Positions 23,240 to 31,197 of a stretch of 34,655 nt of DNA are shown here, piece by piece. Made by a program: the position numbers and the translations under genes. Origin of the DNA: an uncultured Lachnospiraceae bacterium (GTDB lineage: Bacteria; Bacillota; Clostridia; Lachnospirales; Lachnospiraceae). The DNA is taken from contig CAJUDQ010000015.1 in the NCBI GenBank assembly GCA_910585215.1, positions 1-34,655 on the forward strand, written 5' to 3'. The notes under the pieces were generated by a model. The model did not search any database, had not been told where the DNA came from, and was given only the letters and a program-made list of their open reading frames with translations. Position 1 is the stretch's first letter. Every line of letters starts with the position of its first letter.

Positions 23240-24022
23240 CTAATGCTGTATCTGAAAAATCCTTTCCGTATTTTTCTTTGCATTTTCTGTCAGTGCTTCT
23301 TCTGAAACCTTCATATACTTTGCCAGCTCTTTTGCCACATATACAATATTCTGCGGTACATTGGTTCTTCCCAGTCCTGACACATTTCTCGGCGTCAAAT
23401 ATGGCGCATCTGTTTCTATCAAAATCCGGTTAAGCGGAATTATCTCCACTGCCTCCCGCAGTTCCTTTGCCCGTCGGTCATCACAAATCCAGCCGGTAAT
23501 ACCAATCGAAAATCCCATGGAAAGATATTTGTCCAGTGTCCGCTTATCTCCGGTAAAGCAGTGGACTACTGATTTTTTGCAAATCTTTGGATGCTTTTTA
23601 AATCTGCGCACAAAATCCTCCGATGCGCTGCGTTCATGAAGAAACAACGGCTTGTCAAGCTTTTCTGCAAGAACAATATGCTTCTCCAGACATCTTATCT
23701 GGTTTTCCTTGGCAGAAAACATTCTGTCATAATCAAGACCACATTCCCCGATAGCAACTATCCTCTGGTTCTCCTTCGCAATTTTTTCAATAAATTCAAA
23801 ATCCTCCTGCTTTGCAGAATCTGCATTATGCGGGTGAATCCCCACTGTTCCATATACCTCATGCTTTTTTACAAAATTATTAATTTTGTTATTTTCCTTC
23901 TGGTCTGTTCCTGTCAAAATACATGCTACACCAGCCTGTGCCGCCTCATGGATAATTTTTTCCGAATCTGGAAACTGCTTGCAAAACAGATTTAAACCAA
24001 TATCATAATATTTGATTTTCAT
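23240..24022 (-). CDS. tatD: TatD-family metal-dependent deoxyribonuclease
   Basis: The 260-residue protein is an amidohydrolase-fold nuclease. The metal ligands E93 (GECGLDYDR), H129 (LFLHER), H154 (VVHCFTG) and the Asp of ETDAPYLTP are present. The N-terminus reads DIGLNLFCKQF instead of the H-x-H found in the YcfH/YabD branch. This matches the E. coli TatD-like branch (DIGVNLTSSQF), whose members act as 3'-5' exonucleases in DNA and RNA repair or turnover. No Tat secretion genes are nearby. The start has AAGGAGA just upstream and a near-consensus promoter about 75 nt above. It leads a two-gene unit with the SIMPL gene. Confidence 0.88.
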   Translation of the reverse strand: MKIKYYDIGLNLFCKQFPDSEKIIHEAAQAGVACILTGTDQKENNKINNFVKKHEVYGTVGIHPHNADSAKQEDFEFIEKIAKENQRIVAIGECGLDYDRMFSAKENQIRCLEKHIVLAEKLDKPLFLHERSASEDFVRRFKKHPKICKKSVVHCFTGDKRTLDKYLSMGFSIGITGWICDDRRAKELREAVEIIPLNRILIETDAPYLTPRNVSGLGRTNVPQNIVYVAKELAKYMKVSEEALTENAKKNTERIFQIQH

Positions 24023-24344
24023 ATGTTCTCCTTATAAACCATATTGATATATCACAAGTCACCAAACTGTGCTTTGCTTCGTTTGATGACATTATAACAT
24101 AAAATTTTCTCTCTGACAAATTTGTTAGACAAATTGCCTGTTTTCACGAAAGAATTTGCAGCCATTTCTTTTCGTGTATGATAAATTTGATATCCTTTAT
24201 TAATGCCATATGCTTTCTTTAAAATACAAATCATTTCTTCTGTATACTTCTTACAAATTTTTTCTTTCCAATAACAGCTTGCGTATAAATAATTTCATTC
24301 CATTGAAAAGTCACTGCCATTGCAGTATTGTTTGTCTTTTGAGA
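24023..24344. other. Intergenic region between the Cache kinase gene and tatD
   Basis: This 322-nt stretch contains the tatD promoter (24091-24119), the inverted repeat at 24145-24176 and a small ACTGC/GCAGT hairpin near 24315 that may weakly terminate the kinase operon. A 60-codon open frame over it is probably chance, because it crosses the promoter and has no family likeness. Confidence 0.5.
24091..24119 (-). promoter_or_regulatory. Near-consensus sigma-A promoter of tatD
   Basis: On the minus strand, TTGTCA (24114-24119), a 17-bp spacer and TATAAT (24091-24096). A direct repeat AATTTGTC overlaps the -35 box. An inverted repeat CACGAAA/TTTCGTG lies about 30 bp upstream (24145-24176). Both could be operators. 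Confidence 0.8.
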
Positions 24345-26927
24345 TCAAATATTTTCTAAATATTCTTTTACTGACAAAACCACTTTATCATACATAAAAA
24401 GAAACTCCTTATGATGCTCCTGTACATAACTAAGTCCTTCTCCTCTTTTTAGAGAAAGCTCCATTTTCTTTGCCAGCTCTGCACTTTTCTTTGCACCAAT
24501 ATTCATTAGATTTGTTTTTGCAGCATGTATTTTAATCTGATAATTTTCAAAATCTTTTGCATGATAAAATTTTTCAAGCTCTGTAACAGCATTTGATTCA
24601 AGAAATACACCAAGCATTTCTCTATAAAAAGCTTCGTCATTCATACAGAGCTCTCTTCCTGCTTTCCAGTCAACCGGACTTTCTTCTTTTATTTTTTCCT
24701 TCGTATTTCCCTCCGGTTTCTCATCCTTTGTCTGAATGACAGTTTCTTTTTTTTCCACAGGAGCTTTTATCAATTCTTTTGGAAGGTATTTTTGAATCAT
24801 TTCCTCCAGCTTTGTCGCAATAATGGGCTTTGAGAGAAAATCGTCAAATCCGTTTTCCAAAAACATTTCTCCTGCTCCTGATACCGTGTTTGCTGTCAAT
24901 GCAACAAAAACAGAATTTTTACATTTACTGTCCGAAAGCTTTTCTGACTGCTGTAATGTTTCTACTCCGTTCATTTCAGGCATCAGATAATCCATAAAAA
25001 TAATATGATATTCCTTTTGTTTTATAAGCTCAAGACTGTCTTTTCCACAGGATGCAGTATCAATCTGCATTTTCAGATTTTTTAAAAGTCCCAAAAACAC
25101 CTTACGATTCATTTCATTATCGTCCACTACCAGAATTTTTGCCAAAGGCGCAGTAAATTTCTCTATATAAACAGGAAGTTTTTCATTCTGTTTTGCATAA
25201 TTTTTCTGAAAATCGCCGATAACCTTGGAATCCAGCTTTTCTTGCTCAAGATAAAAATAAAAATCCGAACCTTTTCCGTAAGTACTTTTTACCTCCAGTC
25301 TGCTTCCCATTAATTCCAATAGCTGCATGGTAATCGAAAGCCCCAGTCCTGTACCCTCAATATTGCGGTTTCTGCTTTCATCTACTCTCTGAAAGGAATC
25401 AAACAGCTTCTTTTTATCTTCTTCCCGTATTCCCATACCTGTATCTTTTACGGATATATACAGCCTTACACGGTCATCTTTTGTTACTTCTCCTGATACA
25501 TTCAAGGTTATTCTACCCTGTGGCGTATATTTCACTGCATTTGTCAGTATATTTGTAATAATTTGACGGATACGTACCTCGTCTCCATATAAATGTGCCG
25601 GAGTTTCGGGTTCTATTACCGCCTCCAGAATGAGGTTTTTCTTTTCTGCTCTTGACCGCACCATAGCCAGCAGTTCATTTAAAATTAGTCCCAAATCATA
25701 TTCCACAGGAATAATATCCATTTTCCCGCTTTCAATTTTCGAAAAATCCAGAATATCATTAATCAAACATAGCAGCGTATTTCCTGCGCGCTTTATATCC
25801 GCAGCATATTCAAGAATTTTTTCATCTCTGCTTTCCCTTAAAATCATCTCATCCATGCCAAGTACCGCATTAATCGGCGTGCGGATTTCATGGCTCATAT
25901 TTGCGAGAAAGTCTCCCTTTGCCTTGCTTGCAGCCTCCGCTTGGGCCTTTAATATTTCCTGTTCTCTGGCATAGCGTTCCTTCTCCAATGCATGCTCTTC
26001 CATTTTCTTTTTCTCAATTGTAAGATTTGAGCTGACCATAACAATACAGATAGTTAAAATAATAATAAATGTAAAAATATTTTTATTTAACAGAGATGAA
26101 TAAATCTGCCCATTATTTTCCCTGTCACTTTGCACAACAAGATACCAGCCCAGGTTTTCCACATATTTGCTTATGGTATAGCCCCCGTTGTCCTTTTCCT
26201 GATATACATATTCAGCAGAATTTGTCACATCTGAAAGGTCGATATCCAGAATAGAATTTTCAATATTAATCATATCTGTATCTACCTGTACCAGACCTGC
26301 ACTGTTAATCAAATTAATTTTCACATTATATTCTTCTTCATACATACGCAGAATATCCTGTAAATCCGTCATTACAACACTGACTCCGCAGACTCCCAGA
26401 AGCGCTCCGTTTTCATCTTCAATTCTGCAGTTTACAAATACAGTCCATGCGTTATCATGAACCTCGTCAGTATCCACATCAAAATCATACTTTTTTTTGC
26501 TGTCAATAAATTTGGAATACCATATATCGTGCTCGTCAGTCTGAGGAGAAACGATTTTATTAAATCCTTTTTGCGTATAGTAGGTTCTGCTTCTTTCCGA
26601 GACTATAAACGCCGAATTATAATCCATGCTTCCAATTAATGTATTCAAATAAGTGACCAGTCCCTCTACTTCATTTTCCGTCGGAAAATTGTCTCTTTTT
26701 AACGGATTAATGAGAAAATAATCACTGGACATTGTGAGTGCTACAATAATCGGTTCCGAGAGCTTGTTATTAATGGAATCATACACATTAGATGCAAGAA
26801 CCTTGGATATTTCCTTGTCATTTCCCTCAATTACGGTATTTAAAGAACTCATGGAAATTCCTGTCGTTAAAATAAAACTGATAATAATCAGCATAACTGT
26901 CCAGACATGCAATTTTTTATTTTTCAT
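24345..26927 (-). CDS. Membrane hybrid histidine kinase with Cache sensor, receiver and HPt domains
   Basis: The 860-residue kinase has a first membrane helix (about 9-29), an extracellular double-Cache-like sensor (about 35-280) with IVSERSRTYYTQKGF and VCGVSVVMTDL, and a second helix (284-302). A coiled segment leads to HisKA (H346 in LANMSHEIRTPINAVLGM) and a HATPase (DTGMGI, GTGLGLSI). A receiver follows (D646 in IIFMDYLMPEMNG), then a C-terminal HPt domain with H801 in KIHAAKTNLMNIGA. A full His-Asp-His relay is thus in one chain, leaving a final receiver to be supplied by another protein. The REC-HD-GYP gene 34 nt upstream in the same operon is the obvious partner. The start at 26927 follows AAGGAA. 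The ligand is unknown. Cache domains usually bind small metabolites. Confidence 0.9.
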   Translation of the reverse strand: MKNKKLHVWTVMLIIISFILTTGISMSSLNTVIEGNDKEISKVLASNVYDSINNKLSEPIIVALTMSSDYFLINPLKRDNFPTENEVEGLVTYLNTLIGSMDYNSAFIVSERSRTYYTQKGFNKIVSPQTDEHDIWYSKFIDSKKKYDFDVDTDEVHDNAWTVFVNCRIEDENGALLGVCGVSVVMTDLQDILRMYEEEYNVKINLINSAGLVQVDTDMINIENSILDIDLSDVTNSAEYVYQEKDNGGYTISKYVENLGWYLVVQSDRENNGQIYSSLLNKNIFTFIIILTICIVMVSSNLTIEKKKMEEHALEKERYAREQEILKAQAEAASKAKGDFLANMSHEIRTPINAVLGMDEMILRESRDEKILEYAADIKRAGNTLLCLINDILDFSKIESGKMDIIPVEYDLGLILNELLAMVRSRAEKKNLILEAVIEPETPAHLYGDEVRIRQIITNILTNAVKYTPQGRITLNVSGEVTKDDRVRLYISVKDTGMGIREEDKKKLFDSFQRVDESRNRNIEGTGLGLSITMQLLELMGSRLEVKSTYGKGSDFYFYLEQEKLDSKVIGDFQKNYAKQNEKLPVYIEKFTAPLAKILVVDDNEMNRKVFLGLLKNLKMQIDTASCGKDSLELIKQKEYHIIFMDYLMPEMNGVETLQQSEKLSDSKCKNSVFVALTANTVSGAGEMFLENGFDDFLSKPIIATKLEEMIQKYLPKELIKAPVEKKETVIQTKDEKPEGNTKEKIKEESPVDWKAGRELCMNDEAFYREMLGVFLESNAVTELEKFYHAKDFENYQIKIHAAKTNLMNIGAKKSAELAKKMELSLKRGEGLSYVQEHHKEFLFMYDKVVLSVKEYLENI

Positions 26928-26961
26928 AGCTTTCCTTCTTTTTATATACAAAATTTCTTTA

Positions 26962-28032
26962 TTACATATGTTCCTTCATATCATATTTTGTATCTTCATC
27001 CATCATAGCGAGCATAATACCCGCAATCGCAGGGTCAAACTGTGTTCCTGTGTCTTTTATAATTTCTTCCCGTATTGTCTGCTGAGGCAGCGCATCTCTG
27101 TAACTTCTTTTTGAAGACATGGCATCGTAGGCATCTGCTACTCCGATAATACGCGCAGCTTCTGGTATCTCGTTTCCTCTGAGCCCGTCCGGATATCCTG
27201 TTCCGTCAAATTTCTCATGATGCCAGCGGGCTCCCACAGCCGCATCCGGAAGCTCTGTGATATCCTTTAAAATATCTGCTCCCAGCACAGGATGCTGCTT
27301 TATCACATTGTATTCCTCATCTGTCAGCCTGCCCGATTTGTTGATAATATCATCCGAAATACCGATTTTGCCAATATCGTGAAGAAGTGCGATATAATAA
27401 ATAGAATCCGCCGCCTCTTCGTTTTTTCCCATACGTCTCGCAATCTCGCGGGAATATTGCGCCACACGCACAGAATGTCCTCTGGTATACTGGTCCTTGA
27501 CCTCTATGGCATTTGCAAGTGTTGAAATTATCTGACTCATCAGATTTTTTATCTTTTTATTGCTTTGCTTCAGCTTTTCAGTTTTTCTGTCTACTTCTTT
27601 CTGCAAAGACTTCTGATAATGGCGTAGTTCTAAAATACGTGCAATTCTTTGTATGACTACCTCTGCAATAAACGGCTTTTGCACATAATCTGTGGCTCCC
27701 GCCATAAAAATAGAAAGCTCGGTTTCCCTTTCACAATCGGCAGTCAGAAACATGACGGGAACTTCCCTGAGTGCTTCCATATTTTTTATCTGGTCGAAAA
27801 TCTCCAAACCATTCATCTCCGGCATATGTAAATCCAGTAAAATCAAGTCCGGAACAGTTTCTCTCAAAAATCGAAGAGCTTCATATCCGGAAGAAACACA
27901 GACAACCTTATATTTATTTTGCAACATCCTTTTTGCCATTAAAAGATTCATTCTATCATCGTCCACTACCAGAATGATATCATTGTGTGTTTCATAATCT
28001 GTTTCCAAAATTTCCAGTTTTTCTATTTTCAT
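26962..28032 (-). CDS. Response regulator with HD-GYP c-di-GMP phosphodiesterase domain
   Basis: The 356-residue protein has a receiver (about 18-135; DDD at 24-26, phospho-acceptor D67 in LILLDLHMPEMNG, K119 in QKPF), a coiled-coil linker (about 140-170) and an HD-GYP domain. The HD-GYP domain has H218-D219 in IALLHDIGKIG and HHEKFDGTGYPDGL (271-284, containing the GYP triad). HD-GYP enzymes hydrolyse cyclic di-GMP to pGpG or GMP, so its activity would lower the second messenger when phosphorylated or released. The downstream Cache kinase with HPt is its probable phosphate donor. The start at 28032 follows AGGAG by 6 nt. A longer in-frame version lacks a ribosome site. Confidence 0.92.
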   Translation of the reverse strand: MKIEKLEILETDYETHNDIILVVDDDRMNLLMAKRMLQNKYKVVCVSSGYEALRFLRETVPDLILLDLHMPEMNGLEIFDQIKNMEALREVPVMFLTADCERETELSIFMAGATDYVQKPFIAEVVIQRIARILELRHYQKSLQKEVDRKTEKLKQSNKKIKNLMSQIISTLANAIEVKDQYTRGHSVRVAQYSREIARRMGKNEEAADSIYYIALLHDIGKIGISDDIINKSGRLTDEEYNVIKQHPVLGADILKDITELPDAAVGARWHHEKFDGTGYPDGLRGNEIPEAARIIGVADAYDAMSSKRSYRDALPQQTIREEIIKDTGTQFDPAIAGIMLAMMDEDTKYDMKEHM

Positions 28033-28108
28033 TACAATCTCCTGTTCTGTACCTTGGCAGTTAAAAATATCTGCTGCCTGAATTTTTACAGACAATGTCT
28101 GCTATCCT

Positions 28109-28136
28109 ATTGTATTTATTTTCTTCAAAAATGCAA
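28109..28136 (-). promoter_or_regulatory. Sigma-A promoter of the HD-GYP/Cache kinase operon
   Basis: On the minus strand, TTGCAT (28131-28136), a 16-bp spacer and TACAAT (28109-28114). The direct repeats at 28142-28190 start 6 bp above the -35 box, which is a typical activator position. Confidence 0.6.
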
Positions 28137-28141
28137 TCATT

Positions 28142-28190
28142 TTGGCAAAAACATCAATTTCTTGGCAGGAACGTCAATATTTTGTAGAAC
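28142..28190. repeat. 20-bp direct repeats, likely regulator binding sites
   Basis: On the plus strand, TTGGCAAAAACATCAAT (28142-28158) and TTGGCAGGAACGTCAAT (28162-28178) are near-identical with a 20-bp period. A weaker third copy (TTGTAGAAC) starts at 28182. Read on the minus strand they contain GTTCCTGCC/GTTTTTGCC spaced by two helical turns. That spacing fits the paired direct repeats used by LytTR regulators, one of which is encoded divergently from 28340. Confidence 0.6.
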
Positions 28191-28221
28191 AGAAAGTACT
28201 TTGCAATAAGGCCATCAAAAT

Positions 28222-28243
28222 CCCACTGGCTTTAAACAGTGGG
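28222..28243. other. Perfect inverted repeat in the divergent intergenic region
   Basis: CCCACTG (28222-28228) and CAGTGGG (28237-28243) are separated by 8 nt. It lies 6 bp above the -35 box of the lytTR promoter and has no T run, so an operator is more likely than a terminator. Confidence 0.4.
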
Positions 28244-28249
28244 TTAAGG

Positions 28250-28278
28250 TAGCCAAAAGTAACATTTTGTGCTATACT
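28250..28278 (+). promoter_or_regulatory. Promoter of the LytTR-GHKL two-component genes
   Basis: TAGCCA (28250-28255), a 17-bp spacer and an extended -10, TGCTATACT (hexamer at 28273-28278). The -35 box is weak, which suits a regulated promoter. It faces away from the HD-GYP operon. Confidence 0.5.
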
Positions 28279-28339
28279 TATAGTATGAGAATATGGAAAT
28301 CAAAAAACAGACACTCTATTAATAAACGAGGTAAATCAA

Positions 28340-29077
28340 ATGAAAATTGCTTTAGTGGATGATGACCAGAATTGTTTAAATGAAATGGCCATGTTTTGTC
28401 ATGATTTCAGCATACAAAACTGCTGTCAGATAGAAACGGTACTCTTTTCCGGTGGAAAGGCTTTCCTTGAAGCGCTTGACAGCACCAGCTTTTCTGTTGT
28501 TTTTATGGATGTTTACATGAATGAAATAGACGGTATTCTGACTGCGTTAAAAATGAGAGAAAAAGACCAGAATTGTATTCTTATATTTTTGACTTCCAGT
28601 ATGGAATTTATGCCGGATGCTTTTTCCTGTCATGCCTTTGAATATATTGTCAAACCATTTTCCAGACAACGGATAACAGCTGTACTTCTGGATGTACTGA
28701 AAATTTTGCCCTTATCCTCAAAATATATGGAAATTTCCAGCAACCGGAAAACAATTCCCGTTTTCTTTCATCATATTATTTCAGTAATTACAGATGCACA
28801 TTATTTAAACATCCAGCTTGCAGACAATACCATATTGCGCAGCCGGATGACCATATCCGAATTTATGGAAAAAGCAAGGGGAGACTCCCGCTTTATTCTT
28901 ATTAATAAAGGAATTATTTTAAATGCTGATTATATACTGGACTTTGAAGACCATTGCTGTATTCTGGAAAACGGCGAACGTTTTCCCATTCGTGTAAGAA
29001 GCCGCCAGAAAACAGAACAGGCCGTACGAAATTATCATTTTGAAAAAATACGAAACCGTCAGCGGCATGACGGCTGA
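28340..29077 (+). CDS. LytTR-family response regulator
   Basis: The 245-residue protein has an N-terminal receiver (acidic DDD at 7-9, phospho-acceptor D57 in VVFMDVYMNEIDG, K in IVKPFS) and a C-terminal LytTR DNA-binding domain (about 130-235). The LytTR domain shows ISVITDAHYLNIQL and SRFILINKGIILNADYI, as in AgrA/LytR-type regulators. Such regulators bind paired short direct repeats and often control peptide signalling, competence, bacteriocin or wall genes. The start has GAGG upstream. It is followed 34 nt later by its GHKL kinase. The direct repeats 160-200 bp upstream may be its target. I see no autoinducer-peptide gene (agrD-like) or processing protease nearby. Confidence 0.92.
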   Translation: MKIALVDDDQNCLNEMAMFCHDFSIQNCCQIETVLFSGGKAFLEALDSTSFSVVFMDVYMNEIDGILTALKMREKDQNCILIFLTSSMEFMPDAFSCHAFEYIVKPFSRQRITAVLLDVLKILPLSSKYMEISSNRKTIPVFFHHIISVITDAHYLNIQLADNTILRSRMTISEFMEKARGDSRFILINKGIILNADYILDFEDHCCILENGERFPIRVRSRQKTEQAVRNYHFEKIRNRQRHDG

Positions 29078-29111
29078 AAAAATATTCGAAAACTGAAAGG
29101 AGGATTTTCTG

Positions 29112-30425
29112 TTGAATCTTTATATATGGCGTATACTGCTTCAATTTCTTATTTTATTTCCCGCAGCTATTTCCTGCTATCTTCCAGTAAAAAAACAAAT
29201 GAAATACAGTTTCAAAAAAACAGCACTTCTATGTACATCGGCTATCATTTTATGTTCTTTTTTTGGAATATGGTTTCATTTGCTAAGTCAAATCAATATA
29301 AATATTATATTTTCTATTTTTGTAATTATATTTTTCTTTCTCTACCGTCGCACTGTAAAAATTGATTTTCCCAGAGCTCTTGCCATATATATTGGTGTCT
29401 GTGCAATAGAAACCTTTCCTGCACAGTTTGCCTATTCCTTTGATGCCAGCCTGCATCCTTTTTCCGGCGCGGCCAACTTTTCTGTTGAAGCTGCCCTTTT
29501 TCAGCTTGGTCTTTCATGGCTGCTGGTTATGGCTTTTATATTTCCTGCCGTTCATCAGTTTGCATGGATAATTGAACATATGAATGTTTCAAAGATATGG
29601 TATACTACAGTGGTATTATCCTCTGTCTTTCTTATTTTCAATATTATCTGTATTCCCAAATCATATCGTACGCTTCATACAGGCCGGATGTCTTTTCTTT
29701 TTCCAGCGTTGGAATGTTGTGCATTAACACTTCTAATCGCAATGTATGTGCTTTTTTATCAAAGTTCAAGGATGCTGCTCAAACATATTCATCTGAAAGA
29801 ACGTTCACAGCTTCTTGAAATACAGGCACATCAATATCAGATACTTCAGGAACATATGCAGCAGACAAAAAGGTTACGCCATGATTTTCGCCATTCGGTC
29901 CATCTGCTTGCAGCTCTTGCCCAAAAAGGAGACCTTGAAAATATTCAGACATACCTTGAAGAATATGAAAACAGACTGACAGAAAATATGGTTGTAAATT
30001 ATTGCAGTAATCCTGCCTTAAATGCGCTGTTTGGCTATTATCATGAAATGGCTGTCTCAAATGGAATCCTTGTAAACTGGAATATTGGGCTTCCCAATCC
30101 TCTTACTGTTTCAGAACTGGACATGGCAAATCTGTTTGGAAATCTGATAGAAAATGCAATTGCAGGATGCCTTGGCAATCCTGAGAAACGGCGCTTTTTC
30201 AGTCTGACTACGGAAATACGTTATGGAAACACTCTGTATATCGTTTCCACCAACAGCTTTAATGGACAAACCAATAAAAGAGAAAAAGAATACTATTCTA
30301 CCAAGCACAGTGGAAAAGGAATCGGAATTGCATCGATTACGGCTGTTGCAGAAAAATATCATGGTTCGGTACAGGTTTCCAATTCTGCAAATGAATTTTT
30401 TGTAGATATAGTAATAAAAATATAA
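29112..30425 (+). CDS. Membrane sensor histidine kinase with GHKL ATPase domain (AgrC-like)
   Basis: The 437-residue protein has about six hydrophobic segments in its first 215 residues, a short coiled linker, and a kinase part with H257 in TKRLRHDFRHSVH. A GHKL ATPase follows, with N347 in NLFGNLIENAIAG and a glycine box GKGIGIASI (401-409). It lacks the DxGxG G1 box in clear form, as is common in AgrC-type kinases of the HPK10 group. It should phosphorylate the LytTR regulator encoded just upstream. The start is TTG at 29112, chosen because AGGAGG lies 8 nt upstream. The signal may be a secreted peptide, as for AgrC, but nothing nearby encodes one. Confidence 0.9.
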   Translation: MNLYIWRILLQFLILFPAAISCYLPVKKQMKYSFKKTALLCTSAIILCSFFGIWFHLLSQININIIFSIFVIIFFFLYRRTVKIDFPRALAIYIGVCAIETFPAQFAYSFDASLHPFSGAANFSVEAALFQLGLSWLLVMAFIFPAVHQFAWIIEHMNVSKIWYTTVVLSSVFLIFNIICIPKSYRTLHTGRMSFLFPALECCALTLLIAMYVLFYQSSRMLLKHIHLKERSQLLEIQAHQYQILQEHMQQTKRLRHDFRHSVHLLAALAQKGDLENIQTYLEEYENRLTENMVVNYCSNPALNALFGYYHEMAVSNGILVNWNIGLPNPLTVSELDMANLFGNLIENAIAGCLGNPEKRRFFSLTTEIRYGNTLYIVSTNSFNGQTNKREKEYYSTKHSGKGIGIASITAVAEKYHGSVQVSNSANEFFVDIVIKI

Positions 30426-30437
30426 CACTATGAAATA

Positions 30438-30482
30438 AGCGGATTACAAAGTTCACATCTTTGCAATCCGCTGTTTTTTTCC
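30438..30482 (+). terminator. Terminator after the LytTR-GHKL genes
   Basis: AGCGGATTACAAAG and CTTTGCAATCCGCT (one mismatch) form a 14-nt stem around a 7-nt loop, followed by seven T. It lies 13 nt past the kinase stop and also faces the convergent cytidylate kinase-like gene. Confidence 0.85.
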
Positions 30483-30538
30483 ATATCCTTTCCGGACAAT
30501 CAAAATAATATTCTAAAAATTGGCTATAACTGGAAACT

Positions 30539-31138
30539 TTACTGTAAAAACCCCTTTAAAGCAGAAATACATCCATCTACTCCCAGTGTCCCGCTGTCAA
30601 GAATCAAATCATAATTATGAAAATCTGTCCATTTTCTGGCAGTATTTGCATAATAATAATTTGCTCTTTTATGGTCAAATTTATGTATTGTGCTTTCAAC
30701 CTTATTTTCCGGTATTTTATATTCCTCAATAATCCGCTTTCTTTTCTCTTCCATGTCACAACGGATAAATACTCGAAGCAATCCCTGATTCGTTTTCAAT
30801 GCCTCAGCCGCACAGTGGCCTACAAAGACCGCAGGACCTTTTTCTGCCATCTGCCGGATAACCTTCTGTTCTGCAACAAAGATATGTCCCTCTTTCGTCA
30901 GCATATCCGAATCACCGGACAGCGCCTTTCCAAGAGCAAATATCGTATACAAAAAACTGTTTGTTACACTTTCCTCATAATGGTCAATCTGACTGATGGA
31001 AATATTCTGTTCTTTGGAAACTGCCTCTATAATTTCCCTTCCATAACAGGGGATTCCCGTTATTTCCGAAAGTTTGCGGGCTATTTCTCTTCCGCCGCTG
31101 CCATATTCGCGTTCCATTGCAATATATTGAAATTTCAT
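30539..31138 (-). CDS. Cytidylate kinase-like family protein
   Basis: The 199-residue protein resembles the cytidylate kinase-like family (PF13189), which is common in clostridia. It has the N-terminal AMEREYGSGGREIARKLSE, a variant phosphate-binding loop (GSGGREIA), and VFVGHCAAEAL and RVFIRCDMEEKRKRIIEEY in the middle. DHKRANYYYANTARKWTD follows, containing the conserved RxxYY segment. True CMP kinases phosphorylate CMP with ATP. For this branch the substrate is unknown. It lies 59 nt below the exporter pair on the same strand, with AGGAGG before the ATG, and is probably the last gene of that operon. A housekeeping cmk with different sequence is expected elsewhere in the genome. Confidence 0.82.
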   Translation of the reverse strand: MKFQYIAMEREYGSGGREIARKLSEITGIPCYGREIIEAVSKEQNISISQIDHYEESVTNSFLYTIFALGKALSGDSDMLTKEGHIFVAEQKVIRQMAEKGPAVFVGHCAAEALKTNQGLLRVFIRCDMEEKRKRIIEEYKIPENKVESTIHKFDHKRANYYYANTARKWTDFHNYDLILDSGTLGVDGCISALKGFLQ

Positions 31139-31197
31139 GTATCTGTCCTCCTGTTCTCTGTCACATATTTATTCAGTTTTAACCGCACCGAATACTG

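Noticed and set aside
24052..24234. Open frame of 60 codons on the minus strand before tatD
   Set aside because: It crosses a near-consensus TTGTCA-17-TATAAT promoter, has no clear ribosome site and resembles no family I know.
28142..28190. Possible CRISPR array
   Set aside because: Only two or three contiguous 20-bp repeats exist with no unique spacers and no cas genes; they fit regulator binding sites.
28033..28339. Possible cyclic di-GMP riboswitch before the HD-GYP gene
   Set aside because: The leader is short and no GEMM-type conserved core could be recognised on either strand.
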